A stretch of DNA of 51,360 nucleotides from Bacillus sp. ISL-18 (GCF_018613415.1 NZ_JAGGQG010000028.1:1-51360), one strand, 5' to 3'; counted from the stretch's first letter, positions 35,428-44,821 are shown. Numbers and translations: made by a program. The notes: generated by a model from the letters alone, not told the origin.

Positions 35428-36876
35428 ATGTTATTTTCAAATAGAGAAATTAAAAAAAATAAGTTTTTATGGCTAAAAACAACCGTCATTACGGCAATCG
35501 CTGCTTCAGTTGTTGCCTTTAGTAATGGACCTCTTGCTTTTGCCCTATCAGCAAATTCAACTAAAATCTACCATGTCTACCTTAATGGTACTTATGTAGG
35601 TAATGTTACTGATAAAAGTGTAGTGAACACGTTAATTGCTGAAAAAGTGGAGAACGCAAAGAAATTGTTTACAAGTTTTAACCTGAAGATTGAACCGCAA
35701 GTTCAATATATACCTGAACAAGTCTTGCACTCAACAGTCAATAATCAGGAAACAGTTCAAAAATTTAATGATATCTTCCAATTGGAGGCGGAATCTTCCG
35801 CCATTGTCATCGGTGGAACACCAATCGTTTATCTAGATAATAAAGACTCTGCTGAGGAAGTTATAAAAAAGCTCAAACAGCAATATGTTTCTGACGCACA
35901 GCTAACCGAACTAGAAGCACGAAAAAATCAAAAAGATGCAGCACTTCCACCATTACAAGAGAATGAAACACGTCTTTTAGATGTACGCTTATCAAAGGAA
36001 GAATCGATTGAGGAGAAAAATATTACCCCAGAGAAAATCATGAGCACTGAGGATGCCTTAGCTTATTTACAAAAGGGTACTTTAGAGGAAAAGAAGTATA
36101 CGGTAGCAAAAGGCGATGCTCTTGAAACAATTGCTCATAATCATGGCTTAACAGTAGGAGAATTAATCACATTAAACCCTAGCTTGGCATCGGATAGTCT
36201 ATTAAAGATTGGCCAGGAAATAAATGTTACAGCGATTAAACCGTTTGTTGAAGTAATCGTTGATAAGGAAGTCAATCAAAAAGAAACGATTCCATTTGCT
36301 AATCAAGTTGTGGAGGATTCCTCTATCCCAAAGGGGGAAACAAAAGAAAAACAAGCCGGACAAAATGGGTCGCGTTTGGTTACTTATCAAATTTCAGAAC
36401 AAAACGGTGTAACAGTTAAAAAAGATCAGTCTGATGAGAAGATTCTCATCCAGCCTGTTACTCATATTGTTTTAAAAGGAACGAAAGTCATTCCTTCGCG
36501 CGGGGAGGGCAGCTTTGCCTGGCCGACTGTCGGCGGTTATATTTCAAGTAAGCAAGGGATGCGCTGGGGGAAAATGCATAAAGGAATAGATATCGCAAGA
36601 CCTAGTAATAAGACCATTAAGGCGGCTGATAATGGCGTAGTTGTTTTTGCAGGCTGGAGCAATGGCTATGGAAACAAAGTTATTATTGATCACCACAATG
36701 GCTTCCGTACTCTATACGGACACATGTCTTCCTTAAATGTCAAAGCGGGACAAACGGTGTCAAAGGGTACAGCAATTGGAATTATGGGGGCAACTGGTGA
36801 TGCAACCGGAGTCCATCTTCATTTTGAGGTTTATAAAAACGGAAGTCTAGTCAATCCGTTATCTTATATACATTAA
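35428..36876 (+). CDS. Cell-wall endopeptidase, LysM-G5-M23 (LytM-type)
   Basis: A 482-residue exported protein: an N-terminal basic region and hydrophobic signal/anchor (about residues 16-38), an unassigned domain, LysM (YTVAKGDALETIAHNHG, about 224-270), a G5-like domain (about 273-355) and a C-terminal M23 metallopeptidase. Zinc ligands are in HKGID (about 384) and HLHFE (about 463). It probably cleaves peptidoglycan cross-links. ATG follows AGGGGGA. The gene sits before walRK, whose regulon includes such hydrolases. A short open frame just upstream (from 35360) raises the possibility of a longer, frameshifted N-terminus. Confidence 0.92.
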   Translation: MLFSNREIKKNKFLWLKTTVITAIAASVVAFSNGPLAFALSANSTKIYHVYLNGTYVGNVTDKSVVNTLIAEKVENAKKLFTSFNLKIEPQVQYIPEQVLHSTVNNQETVQKFNDIFQLEAESSAIVIGGTPIVYLDNKDSAEEVIKKLKQQYVSDAQLTELEARKNQKDAALPPLQENETRLLDVRLSKEESIEEKNITPEKIMSTEDALAYLQKGTLEEKKYTVAKGDALETIAHNHGLTVGELITLNPSLASDSLLKIGQEINVTAIKPFVEVIVDKEVNQKETIPFANQVVEDSSIPKGETKEKQAGQNGSRLVTYQISEQNGVTVKKDQSDEKILIQPVTHIVLKGTKVIPSRGEGSFAWPTVGGYISSKQGMRWGKMHKGIDIARPSNKTIKAADNGVVVFAGWSNGYGNKVIIDHHNGFRTLYGHMSSLNVKAGQTVSKGTAIGIMGATGDATGVHLHFEVYKNGSLVNPLSYIH

Positions 36877-36880
36877 TGGT

Positions 36881-36919
36881 AAGAGTCTCTAGTTCATGGC
36901 TAGAGACTCTTCTATTTTG
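36881..36919 (+). terminator. Endopeptidase gene terminator
   Basis: AAGAGTCTCTAG/CTAGAGACTCTT, a 12-bp perfect stem with a TTCATGG loop, followed by CTATTTTG. Confidence 0.88.
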
Positions 36920-37076
36920 CTAAAAAAATAGTCAAAGAAGGTTATACCAATCCTGCCAAATGCTGATTATAGGTGAATTCTTACTTATAAAATGGTAAAG
37001 TAAAGTAGTATAGGTATGACTTCTAAAGGCTTTTAATTGAATAGATTAGATCAATTGAACAAAAAGGAGTAATGGT

Positions 37077-37787
37077 ATGGAAAAGAAAATTCTTGTTGTG
37101 GATGATGAAAAACCAATTGCAGATATTTTACAATTTAACTTAAAAAAAGAAGGCTATGTCGTTTATTGTGCCTATGATGGCAATGAGGCGCTCCAATTAG
37201 TGGATGAAATTCAGCCTGACCTAATCCTCTTAGATATTATGCTTCCATTACGTGACGGGATGGAAGTTTGCCGTGAAGTCCGTAAGAAATATGAAATGCC
37301 TATTATTATGCTGACCGCTAAGGATTCAGAAATTGATAAAGTGTTAGGACTGGAATTAGGAGCGGATGATTACGTAACAAAGCCTTTTAGTACAAGGGAA
37401 TTAATTGCCCGTGTCAAAGCAAACTTACGTCGTCATAATCAAATTATTGCACAGTCAGATGCTGAAAATGAAACGAATGAAATTGAGATTGGTTCGCTCG
37501 TGATACATCCAGATGCCTATGTGGTTTCAAAACGTGGCGAAACAATTGAACTAACTCATCGTGAATTTGAACTGCTTTATTACTTGGCACAGCATATTGG
37601 TCAAGTGATGACGAGGGAGCATTTACTGCAAACTGTATGGGGATACGACTATTATGGAGACGTACGAACCGTCGATGTAACAGTACGGCGATTACGTGAA
37701 AAAATTGAGGATAGCCCAAGCCATCCAACATGGATTGTCACTCGCCGCGGAGTTGGCTACTATTTACGCAATCCTGAACAGGAGTAA
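37077..37787 (+). CDS. walR: Response regulator WalR (YycF)
   Basis: The essential OmpR-family regulator of cell-wall metabolism. The 236-residue product has a receiver domain with phospho-acceptor Asp53 (LLLDIMLP), acidic pocket DDE (9-11), Thr and Lys of the switch (LTAKD; VTKPF), and a winged-helix domain (LTHREFELLYYLA; TVDVTVRRLREKIE). ATG follows AAAGGAG. It is first in the wal operon, 7 bases before walK. Confidence 0.98.
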   Translation: MEKKILVVDDEKPIADILQFNLKKEGYVVYCAYDGNEALQLVDEIQPDLILLDIMLPLRDGMEVCREVRKKYEMPIIMLTAKDSEIDKVLGLELGADDYVTKPFSTRELIARVKANLRRHNQIIAQSDAENETNEIEIGSLVIHPDAYVVSKRGETIELTHREFELLYYLAQHIGQVMTREHLLQTVWGYDYYGDVRTVDVTVRRLREKIEDSPSHPTWIVTRRGVGYYLRNPEQE

Positions 37788-37794
37788 TTAATTA

Positions 37795-39627
37795 ATGAAA
37801 AAGGTTGGTTTCTTTCGCTCGATACATGTAAAGTTTGTTCTCATCTATGTCCTTCTTATCCTAGTAGCAATGCAAATTATCGGTGTTTACTTTGTCAAAC
37901 AACTTGAACAAACATTGCGAACAAACTTTCAAACTTCGATTCAACAGCGGGTTGATCTACTTGCTTATAATGTGGTCGAGGAAATGAAAAAAGATAGAAA
38001 GCCAGAAGACCCGACACTTGAAGAGGATTTGAAGAAAGTTCTTAAGGACTTTGATGAAGGTGATAGTGATATTACAGAGGTCCAAGTGATTGAAAATCGT
38101 TCCTTAAAGATCCTTGGTACTTCTCAATCCAGTAACCAGGGACTTGTTGGTCAAAGGACCACAGTTCTTCAGGTAAAACAATCGATGGTTTTAGAAGAAA
38201 ATCAAAGCTCCATTAAGATTGAACAAAAAACCGGGCATCGAATCTGGGTCCTCTCAACGCCTATTAAATCTGGTAAAAAAGTCATTGGGGCCATCTACCT
38301 TGTCGCAAAAATTGAAAATGTGTTTGAGCAAATGAAGACCATTAATAATATTTTTGCTACAGGTACAGCGATTGCCTTATCGATAACGGCGGTATTGGGA
38401 ATTTTATTAGCCCAAACGATTACCCGGCCAATAGCGGATATGAAGAAACAAGCACTTGCTATGGCCAAGGGGAACTTCTCTCGGAAGGTAAAGGTATATG
38501 GCCAGGATGAAATAGGAACGCTTGCAGTTACCTTTAACCACTTGACGAAAAAATTGCAGGAAGCCCAGGCGATGACGGAAGGGGAACGTAGAAAGCTATC
38601 CTCCGTCCTGTCCTATATGACAGATGGGGTTATTGCGACAGACCGCAAAGGCCGTGTCATTTTAATTAATGATCCTGCAGCAGAAATGCTGAATGTTTCA
38701 CGTGAAACAGTTTTATCTCAACCGATTGTTGAATTACTGGACTTGGATGATACGAACACATTTGAAGACCTCTTGGAGGAAAATGAGTCATTGATTTTAG
38801 ACTATAGTACAAAAGCAGAGCGCTATATACTAAGAGCTAATTTCTCTATTATCCAAAAGGAGACAGGTTTCGTTAATGGTTTGATTGCCGTTTTACATGA
38901 TATCACAGACCAAGAAAAGATTGACGCTGAAAGAAGAGAATTTGTGGCCAATGTTTCACATGAATTAAGGACACCTCTCACCACGATGCGCAGTTATTTA
39001 GAGGCACTTGCAGATGGTGCATGGCAAGACCCAGAAATTGCCCCTAATTTCTTAGAAGTAACGCGGACCGAGACAGAAAGAATGATTCGTCTTGTCAATG
39101 ACCTTCTACAATTATCAAAAATGGATAGCACTGATTACAAGTTAACGAAGGAATGGGTAAACTTTGTCGACTTCTACAACAACATTATTGATCGGTTTGA
39201 AATGTCAAAGGAGCAGAACGTTACCTTTAAACGTAAGCTTCCGAAACAGGCGATCTTTGTGGAAGTAGATGAGGATAAAATGACCCAGGTCTTATACAAT
39301 ATTATTTCTAACGCCTTAAAGTATTCTCCTGAAGGCGGACAGGTTACTTTTTCGATAAAAGAAAAAGAGGATAAGATTATTGTCAGCGTATCGGACCAAG
39401 GAGTAGGAATTCCAAAAGAGAATATTGGAAAAATCTTTGATCGTTTTTACCGGGTGGATAAAGCAAGAACTCGTAAATTGGGCGGAACAGGTTTAGGACT
39501 CGCGATTGCTCAGGAAATGGTTAAGGCTCATGGCGGATCGATTTGGGCAACAAGTGAAGAAGGTAAAGGGACAAAGATATCCTTTTCCCTGCCATATGAA
39601 CGTTCTGAAGAGGATGAATGGTCATGA
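37795..39627 (+). CDS. walK: Sensor histidine kinase WalK (YycG)
   Basis: The kinase that phosphorylates WalR in response to wall status. The 610-residue product has membrane segment 1 (about 14-33), an extracytoplasmic sensor domain, segment 2 (about 187-206), HAMP (ITRPIADMKKQALAMAKGNF), PAS (about 265-370), HisKA with His389 (NVSHELRTPLTTM) and a HATPase domain (NIISNALKYSPEGG; DQGVGIP; GGTGLGLAIAQ). A perfect parS lies inside the gene and encodes NVSRET. Confidence 0.98.
   Translation: MKKVGFFRSIHVKFVLIYVLLILVAMQIIGVYFVKQLEQTLRTNFQTSIQQRVDLLAYNVVEEMKKDRKPEDPTLEEDLKKVLKDFDEGDSDITEVQVIENRSLKILGTSQSSNQGLVGQRTTVLQVKQSMVLEENQSSIKIEQKTGHRIWVLSTPIKSGKKVIGAIYLVAKIENVFEQMKTINNIFATGTAIALSITAVLGILLAQTITRPIADMKKQALAMAKGNFSRKVKVYGQDEIGTLAVTFNHLTKKLQEAQAMTEGERRKLSSVLSYMTDGVIATDRKGRVILINDPAAEMLNVSRETVLSQPIVELLDLDDTNTFEDLLEENESLILDYSTKAERYILRANFSIIQKETGFVNGLIAVLHDITDQEKIDAERREFVANVSHELRTPLTTMRSYLEALADGAWQDPEIAPNFLEVTRTETERMIRLVNDLLQLSKMDSTDYKLTKEWVNFVDFYNNIIDRFEMSKEQNVTFKRKLPKQAIFVEVDEDKMTQVLYNIISNALKYSPEGGQVTFSIKEKEDKIIVSVSDQGVGIPKENIGKIFDRFYRVDKARTRKLGGTGLGLAIAQEMVKAHGGSIWATSEEGKGTKISFSLPYERSEEDEWS
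38694..38709. promoter_or_regulatory. parS site within walK
   Basis: TGTTTCACGTGAAACA, a perfect parS, lies in the PAS-coding part of walK, about 19 kb from the parS in spo0J on the same arm of the origin. Confidence 0.92.
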
Positions 39628-40949
39628 GATATGAAAATATAAAATCAGGAATTTTAACCGTTTTGGTCTTGGTAAGTCTGCTGCTCACTTGGAATCTTTG
39701 GACTTACCAGCCCAACTATGACAAGATGGAAAAAAGTAAAACAGTAGCAGAGGTAACAGTAGATAAAAAACAAGATGTAACAAAAATAGTAAGGCCTGAC
39801 CAGGTATTATTTCATGTGAAAGGGCAGCACTACGGAACTAGTAATCCTGATGAATTGGATAAGTTAATGAAAGAAATAAGCAGCTGGACCATTTCTGATG
39901 TGAAAAACTATACCGAAAAGGCCGGGAATTTGGACAGTTTTATCCATGGCAGCGGCAATGCTGAACTCGTCTTCCCTGGGGACATTCCGATTGAGTTATA
40001 TCTAAGTGTTTTAAATATTGAAGGTAAGAAAATTCCTCCCTTCAATTTTAATCGGATTATTATAAATGTTAATGAGTTAGATAATGGGAATGGCAGTGTT
40101 TATTTTGCCTCTACTGAAACGGGACAAATTTATGTAAGTCGTATTTCCTCGGCTAATTTAAATGAGTTTAATCGGGATTACTATAAAAATGCGGCTCGTT
40201 ATCCAAAGTTTTTTGCCTATAAGTCTTCTGATAAACGCAGCATTTATCTGCCAGAGGCTAAAGTAAAAATGACTACCTATAAGTATTTACCTGTAACGCT
40301 TAATTCTGATGAATTTAAAGATGCCCTTTTTGACGATCCAAGTTTCGTTCAAAGGAGCTCTATTCCTCATGGTGAGGAATTTACGAATGACTCAAGTAAA
40401 ATGACGGTTAACTATGATAGTAACATTTTGCAATACATCAATCCGACACCAGAAGACAGCTTTGTAGATAGCTCCTACGATTTGGTCAAGAGAAGTATTG
40501 ATTTTGTTAATGAACATGGAGGCTGGACAGATTCGTTTCGTTATGTTTCTAAAAGTGAATCTAAACGCTCGGTTACGTTTCGATTATATAGTACGGATGG
40601 CTATCCTATCTTTAATAATAATGGATTATCTGAAATGACCGAGGAGTGGGGACGCGATGAGATTAATAAATATGTCCGTCCGAATATTACCTTAGATCTT
40701 CCCTTAACAACAGAAATGCAAACTGTTACTCCTCCTTCAGGACATGAAATCTTAGCCATTTTACAAAGTAATAAGAACTTTAAGCCGGAGCTTCTCGAAG
40801 AATTAGTCCTTGGCTATCAAATGGTTAGGAGTTCGGATGAAAATAAACTGATTCTCTTAGAACCTGCTTGGTTTTATCGGTATAACAAATCTTGGGGGCA
40901 AATTATGCTGAGTGACCTGGGAGGAGGTTCTGTAGATGGATTGGAGTAA
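39624..40949 (+). CDS. walH: WalK regulator WalH (YycH)
   Basis: A 441-residue protein with a single N-terminal membrane segment (about 9-27) and a large extracytoplasmic domain. WalH and WalI bind WalK in the membrane and restrain it in B. subtilis. ATG 39624 overlaps the walK stop (ATGA) and MRYENIKSGILTVL aligns with the family start; ATG 39618 is also in frame. It overlaps walI by 14 bases. Confidence 0.93.
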   Translation: MRYENIKSGILTVLVLVSLLLTWNLWTYQPNYDKMEKSKTVAEVTVDKKQDVTKIVRPDQVLFHVKGQHYGTSNPDELDKLMKEISSWTISDVKNYTEKAGNLDSFIHGSGNAELVFPGDIPIELYLSVLNIEGKKIPPFNFNRIIINVNELDNGNGSVYFASTETGQIYVSRISSANLNEFNRDYYKNAARYPKFFAYKSSDKRSIYLPEAKVKMTTYKYLPVTLNSDEFKDALFDDPSFVQRSSIPHGEEFTNDSSKMTVNYDSNILQYINPTPEDSFVDSSYDLVKRSIDFVNEHGGWTDSFRYVSKSESKRSVTFRLYSTDGYPIFNNNGLSEMTEEWGRDEINKYVRPNITLDLPLTTEMQTVTPPSGHEILAILQSNKNFKPELLEELVLGYQMVRSSDENKLILLEPAWFYRYNKSWGQIMLSDLGGGSVDGLE

Positions 40950-41739
40950 AATTAAAACCATTTTTATCATTACTTTTTTAATATTAGACGTGTATCTCTT
41001 ATTCCAATTTATGAAAATGCGTGATGCTAATAATTACGAAGTGATAACCCCAACTTCCTTTGAAGATAAATTGAAGGCAGATGAGATTACGTATGTGGAG
41101 CTTCCGAAAGCCCCGATTAAAGACCAATATCTAAGTGCAAAGCCAAAGACGTTTACAAAAGGGGATATGTCAAAATTAAAAGGACAGAAGGTCTTATCAA
41201 CGGAACCGACTTCGACTCTCTCTGTCATGCTTGATAAACCGATTCAGCTAAGTTCTAAATTTGAACCAGCAGATATTGCCTCTTTTATAAAAGCAGGAAT
41301 CCTTTACGGTGATCATTATCAATTTTGGGAGAAGGATGATAAGAAACATACGATTACCTATTTTCAACAATACGATAATTACCCCTTTTATGAAAATATT
41401 AATGGGATGATTACATTTAATGTAAATGAGGAAAACCAGATTACTTCCTATCAGCAAACCTATTTAGAGGAAATTGAAAAGCTGACGGCCAAGGAAGAAA
41501 TTCTTCCGCCGTTAAAGGCGATTGAGACCTTGCATCAAAAGGGCGCCTTAAAACCAAAAAGTAAAATAACGAAGATTGAGCTTGGCTATTCAACACTCAT
41601 TCAGCTGGCTGCATCGCAAGTATTAGCCCCAACGTGGCACTTTGTGGTGAATGATAAGGAGAGCTTGTTTGTCAATGCGTTTGAAGGGCAGATTATTGAG
41701 TTTAATAGTGATAGTGAGGAAAATAGTAAAGTGGAGTGA
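40936..41739 (+). CDS. walI: WalK regulator WalI (YycI)
   Basis: A 267-residue protein with one N-terminal membrane segment (IFIITFLILDVYLLFQFM, about 10-27) and an extracytoplasmic YycI domain, partner of WalH. ATG follows GGGAGGAGG inside the end of walH. walJ begins 6 bases after its stop. Confidence 0.93.
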   Translation: MDWSKIKTIFIITFLILDVYLLFQFMKMRDANNYEVITPTSFEDKLKADEITYVELPKAPIKDQYLSAKPKTFTKGDMSKLKGQKVLSTEPTSTLSVMLDKPIQLSSKFEPADIASFIKAGILYGDHYQFWEKDDKKHTITYFQQYDNYPFYENINGMITFNVNEENQITSYQQTYLEEIEKLTAKEEILPPLKAIETLHQKGALKPKSKITKIELGYSTLIQLAASQVLAPTWHFVVNDKESLFVNAFEGQIIEFNSDSEENSKVE

Positions 41740-41745
41740 AAAAGT

Positions 41746-42540
41746 ATGTCGTTACGATATAGTATCCTAGCAAGCGGCAGTACGGGAAACGCCTTGTTTG
41801 TAGAATCTGATGAGCATTCCTTTTTGGTTGATGCCGGCTTCAGCGGAAAACAGATGGAATCCCTTTTTGGACAGATTGATCGTGATATCAGCAAGCTTTC
41901 CGGCATCTTTGTCACACATGAGCACAGTGACCATATCAAGGGAATTGGTGTCCTCGCCCGTAAATATCATTTGCCTGTGTATGCAAATGAAAAGACATGG
42001 CGGGCCATGGAAAGTTCAGTAGGCGTAATTCCTACAGAGCAAAAGTTTGTCTTTAATATGGAAACCGTAAAAAGTTTTGGTTCAACAGATATCGAGTCTT
42101 TTGGTGTATCCCATGATGCAGCAGAGCCAATGTTTTATGTGTTTCATCAGTCGGGAAAAAAACTGGTGCTGATCACGGATACGGGCTATGTAAGTGACCG
42201 GATGAAGGGGACAATCTCTAATGCGGATGTGTACATCTTTGAATCGAATCATGATGTACAAATGCTGCGGATGGGCAGATATCCGTGGAATATTAAGCGT
42301 CGGATCTTAAGTGATGTGGGGCATGTTTCCAATGAAGATGCCGCCCTCGCCATGAGTGATGTAGTAGGTGACCGGACGAAACGGGTCTATCTCGCCCATT
42401 TGAGCCTTGATAATAATATGAAGGACCTTGCGAAAATGGCGGTTGCACAAACATTAGAAAGCCGCGGTCTAATGGTTGGTGAACAATTTGAACTTTATGA
42501 TACAGATCCAAAAACCCCAACGATTTTAACAGCGGTATAA
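41746..42540 (+). CDS. walJ: Metallo-beta-lactamase-fold hydrolase WalJ (YycJ)
   Basis: A 264-residue MBL-fold protein with the metal motif THEHSDH (His58, His60, Asp62, His63) and TDTGYVSD. In other Firmicutes the family acts as a DNA exonuclease and links replication to cell division. ATG follows GTGGAG. It is the fifth gene of the wal operon and is followed by a terminator. Confidence 0.95.
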   Translation: MSLRYSILASGSTGNALFVESDEHSFLVDAGFSGKQMESLFGQIDRDISKLSGIFVTHEHSDHIKGIGVLARKYHLPVYANEKTWRAMESSVGVIPTEQKFVFNMETVKSFGSTDIESFGVSHDAAEPMFYVFHQSGKKLVLITDTGYVSDRMKGTISNADVYIFESNHDVQMLRMGRYPWNIKRRILSDVGHVSNEDAALAMSDVVGDRTKRVYLAHLSLDNNMKDLAKMAVAQTLESRGLMVGEQFELYDTDPKTPTILTAV

Positions 42541-42549
42541 TGAATGAAT

Positions 42550-42578
42550 GGAGGCCATAAAGGTCTCTATTTTTTTTA
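42550..42578 (+). terminator. walJ terminator
   Basis: GAGGCC/GGTCTC short stem (one G-U pair; 42551-42556 and 42562-42567), then TATTTTTTTT. Confidence 0.75.
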
Positions 42579-42702
42579 AGTTTAAAGTTCGCAAAAACAA
42601 CAAATACGGAAATAGCTTAGTAATTTTAGGAAGAATGATTATAATTATAAGTGGTATATACAAAATAATAACTAGCACTTTTCGAAGAAGGGAATGGTGT
42701 AA

Positions 42703-43938
42703 ATGGGCTATTATGACGATCATACACAGGGACGCTATCGGGAGCAGAGCAGTAAAAGAGGCGGTGTATTACTAGCAAGCCTGGTTGGAGCAATAATTGG
42801 GGCAATCCTAGTGATTATTGCCATCCCAACTTTATCAAAGCAAGGAGTATTGCCTTATAAACTAACAGCGGACCAAAATCAGGCAGCAGAAACAAATAAT
42901 CATGATAACCAGCAGAATGTAGTTGAAAAGGTTTCCTATGATGTGAATACCAACACGACAAAGGCTGTTGAAAAAGCAGGAGCAGCAGTCGTCGGTATTA
43001 ATAACATCCAATCTTCTAGCTTTTGGTCTGGTAACGGCGATTCATCAGAAGAGGCTGCGGGGACGGGATCGGGAGTTATCTATAAAAAAGCAGGCAATAA
43101 AGCATATGTTGTCACAAACCACCATGTTGTTGAGGGGGCTGCCAGTCTAGAAGTAAGCCTGGATGACGGAACCAAGATTGCTGCTAATCTGCTTGGCAGT
43201 GATATATGGACAGACCTAGCTGTTCTTGAAATTGATGCAAGTAAGATTAAAAAAGTAGCGGAATTCGGAAATTCTGACAGTCTGAAGTTGGGGGAACCGG
43301 TTATAGCCATCGGAAACCCGCTTGGGGCGACATTTTCTGGTTCCGTAACGCAAGGAATTATTTCTGGTCTAAAACGGACCATTCCTGTCGATATCAACCA
43401 GGACGGTGTGGTCGATTGGCAGTCTGAGGTATTACAAACAGATGCCGCGATTAACCCTGGTAACAGTGGCGGTGCGTTAATCAATATGGAAGGTCAAGTG
43501 ATCGGGATTAATTCAATGAAAATTTCTCAGGAGGCTGTTGAAGGAATTGGTCTCTCCATCCCCATCAATTCCGCTAAACCTATTATTGATGACCTTGAGC
43601 AGTTTGGTGTTGTTAAACGTCCATATATGGGTGTTGATCTAAAGTCGATTAGTGAAATTCCTGCGTACTATCAAGCGCAAACATTAAAATTACCACGTGA
43701 TGTCAATTATGGTGTCGCACTTCGCCAGGTAATGCCTAATTCACCAGCTTCCGAGGCGGGTTTACAAGAGCTGGATGTGATTGTGGAAATGGATGGAGAA
43801 AAAATTAATGATGTGATCGACCTGCGTAAACATTTATATCAGAAAAAGAAAATTGGCGAAAAGTTAAAGGTGAAGTATTATCGTCAAGGAAAGCTAAAGG
43901 AAACTACTTTAACATTGTCAGGTGAAAAACTGGAGTAA
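42703..43938 (+). CDS. htrC: HtrA-like serine protease HtrC (YycK)
   Basis: A 411-residue membrane-anchored quality-control protease. One membrane segment (about 21-43) follows a charged N-terminus. The trypsin-like domain has the catalytic triad His141 (VTNHHVVEG), Asp171 (WTDLAVLEI) and Ser255 (NPGNSGGAL), and a C-terminal PDZ domain (about 300-395) follows. ATG follows AAGGGA. It closes the wal cluster. Confidence 0.95.
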   Translation: MGYYDDHTQGRYREQSSKRGGVLLASLVGAIIGAILVIIAIPTLSKQGVLPYKLTADQNQAAETNNHDNQQNVVEKVSYDVNTNTTKAVEKAGAAVVGINNIQSSSFWSGNGDSSEEAAGTGSGVIYKKAGNKAYVVTNHHVVEGAASLEVSLDDGTKIAANLLGSDIWTDLAVLEIDASKIKKVAEFGNSDSLKLGEPVIAIGNPLGATFSGSVTQGIISGLKRTIPVDINQDGVVDWQSEVLQTDAAINPGNSGGALINMEGQVIGINSMKISQEAVEGIGLSIPINSAKPIIDDLEQFGVVKRPYMGVDLKSISEIPAYYQAQTLKLPRDVNYGVALRQVMPNSPASEAGLQELDVIVEMDGEKINDVIDLRKHLYQKKKIGEKLKVKYYRQGKLKETTLTLSGEKLE

Positions 43939-43949
43939 TCACACATTGT

Positions 43950-43985
43950 GGGAAAGTGAGCCATTCACTTTCCCGTTTTTATTTG
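43950..43985 (+). terminator. htrC terminator
   Basis: GGGAAAGTGA/TCACTTTCCC perfect stem (43950-43959 and 43965-43974), then GTTTTTATTT. Confidence 0.9.
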
Positions 43986-44072
43986 TATGGTATGATAAAT
44001 GAGGTTAAAAGTATGATGGCTGTGAGAAGGGTAAAAATAATGATAATGATTTAGTGAAAGCGAGGAGAAAAG

Positions 44073-44231
44073 ATGATTTATAGCTGTGAGGAGCATGTGG
44101 ACATTGCTTTAGATGATATTGTGGATAAATATCAAACATATCCAGTTTTATCACAATTGCCTGTGGATAATTCAAACGCAGGTTGTGAATATTGCGAAAA
44201 ACAAGCTGTATATATGGTGGCGAACAAATGA
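44073..44231 (+). CDS. yyzF: Small CxxH/CxxC protein (YyzF-type)
   Basis: A 52-residue protein starting MIYSCEEHVDIALDDIV and ending GCEYCEKQAVYMVANK. It has one CxxH and one CxxC, the defining feature of a small Bacillus family usually found between htrC and rlmH, probably a zinc-binding fold of unknown function. ATG follows AGGAG. Two perfect DnaA boxes fall inside it. Confidence 0.88.
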   Translation: MIYSCEEHVDIALDDIVDKYQTYPVLSQLPVDNSNAGCEYCEKQAVYMVANK

Positions 44232-44286
44232 TTCCATACAAGATGTGGATAAAAAATGTGAATATGTGGATAACTTCTGTGGATAT
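44120..44286. promoter_or_regulatory. DnaA-box cluster across yyzF and the rlmH leader
   Basis: Perfect TGTGGATAA occurs at 44120-44128, 44162-44170, 44244-44252 and 44265-44273, and the near-match TGTGGATAT at 44278-44286, all in the same orientation within 167 bases. From memory, B. subtilis also has a DnaA-binding cluster near rlmH (yydA). Confidence 0.8.
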
Positions 44287-44332
44287 CTTGTTTGTAAGCT
44301 GTTTGTAATTTAGTTGAAAAGGGTTGTGGATT

Positions 44333-44812
44333 GTGAATATCTCGATCATAACGGTTGGTAAGCTAAAAGAGAAATATTTACGGCAGGGTATCGAGGAATA
44401 TTTAAAAAGATTAACTGCCTATGCAAAAGTTGAAATGGTAGAGGTTGCCGATGAAAAGGCTCCTGAGGAATTAAGTGAACTGGAAATGCTGCAAGTGAAG
44501 CAAAAAGAAGGCGAACGGATTTTAGCTAAGATTAGCCAAGATACCTATGTGATTGCATTAGCAATTCAAGGAAAATTGCAATCATCGGCGGAGCTGGCTA
44601 AAAACTTAGATCAATTAGCTACATATGGAAAAAGTAAGGTAGCCTTTGTGATCGGGGGATCGCTTGGTTTAAGTGATGAGGTGATTAAAAGGTCAAATGA
44701 ACAGCTGTCTTTTTCAAGGATGACCTTCCCCCATCAATTAATGAGGCTGATTCTAGTGGAACAGATTTATCGGGCGTATAGAATTAATCGGAATGAACCT
44801 TACCATAAATAG
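44333..44812 (+). CDS. rlmH: 23S rRNA (pseudouridine1915-N3)-methyltransferase RlmH
   Basis: A SPOUT methyltransferase acting on pseudouridine 1915 of the 70S ribosome. The 159-residue product has VIALAIQGK, FVIGGSLGL (SAM loop) and the C-terminal FSRMTFPHQLMRLILVEQ and RINRNEPYHK. GTG 44333 after AAAAGGG matches the family's start (VNISIITVGKLKEKY); a TTG three codons upstream is less likely. In staphylococci (orfX) its 3' end is the SCC integration site, and here that end is duplicated downstream. Confidence 0.96.
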   Translation: MNISIITVGKLKEKYLRQGIEEYLKRLTAYAKVEMVEVADEKAPEELSELEMLQVKQKEGERILAKISQDTYVIALAIQGKLQSSAELAKNLDQLATYGKSKVAFVIGGSLGLSDEVIKRSNEQLSFSRMTFPHQLMRLILVEQIYRAYRINRNEPYHK

Positions 44813-44821
44813 AGGCAGTTT
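44794..44821 (+). repeat. Putative att site at rlmH 3' end (left copy)
   Basis: The last five rlmH codons plus stop (GAACCTTACCATAAATAG) and the following AGGCAGTTT form a 28-bp direct repeat with 51029-51056 (one mismatch). The corresponding region of staphylococcal orfX is the SCC attB. Confidence 0.75.
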
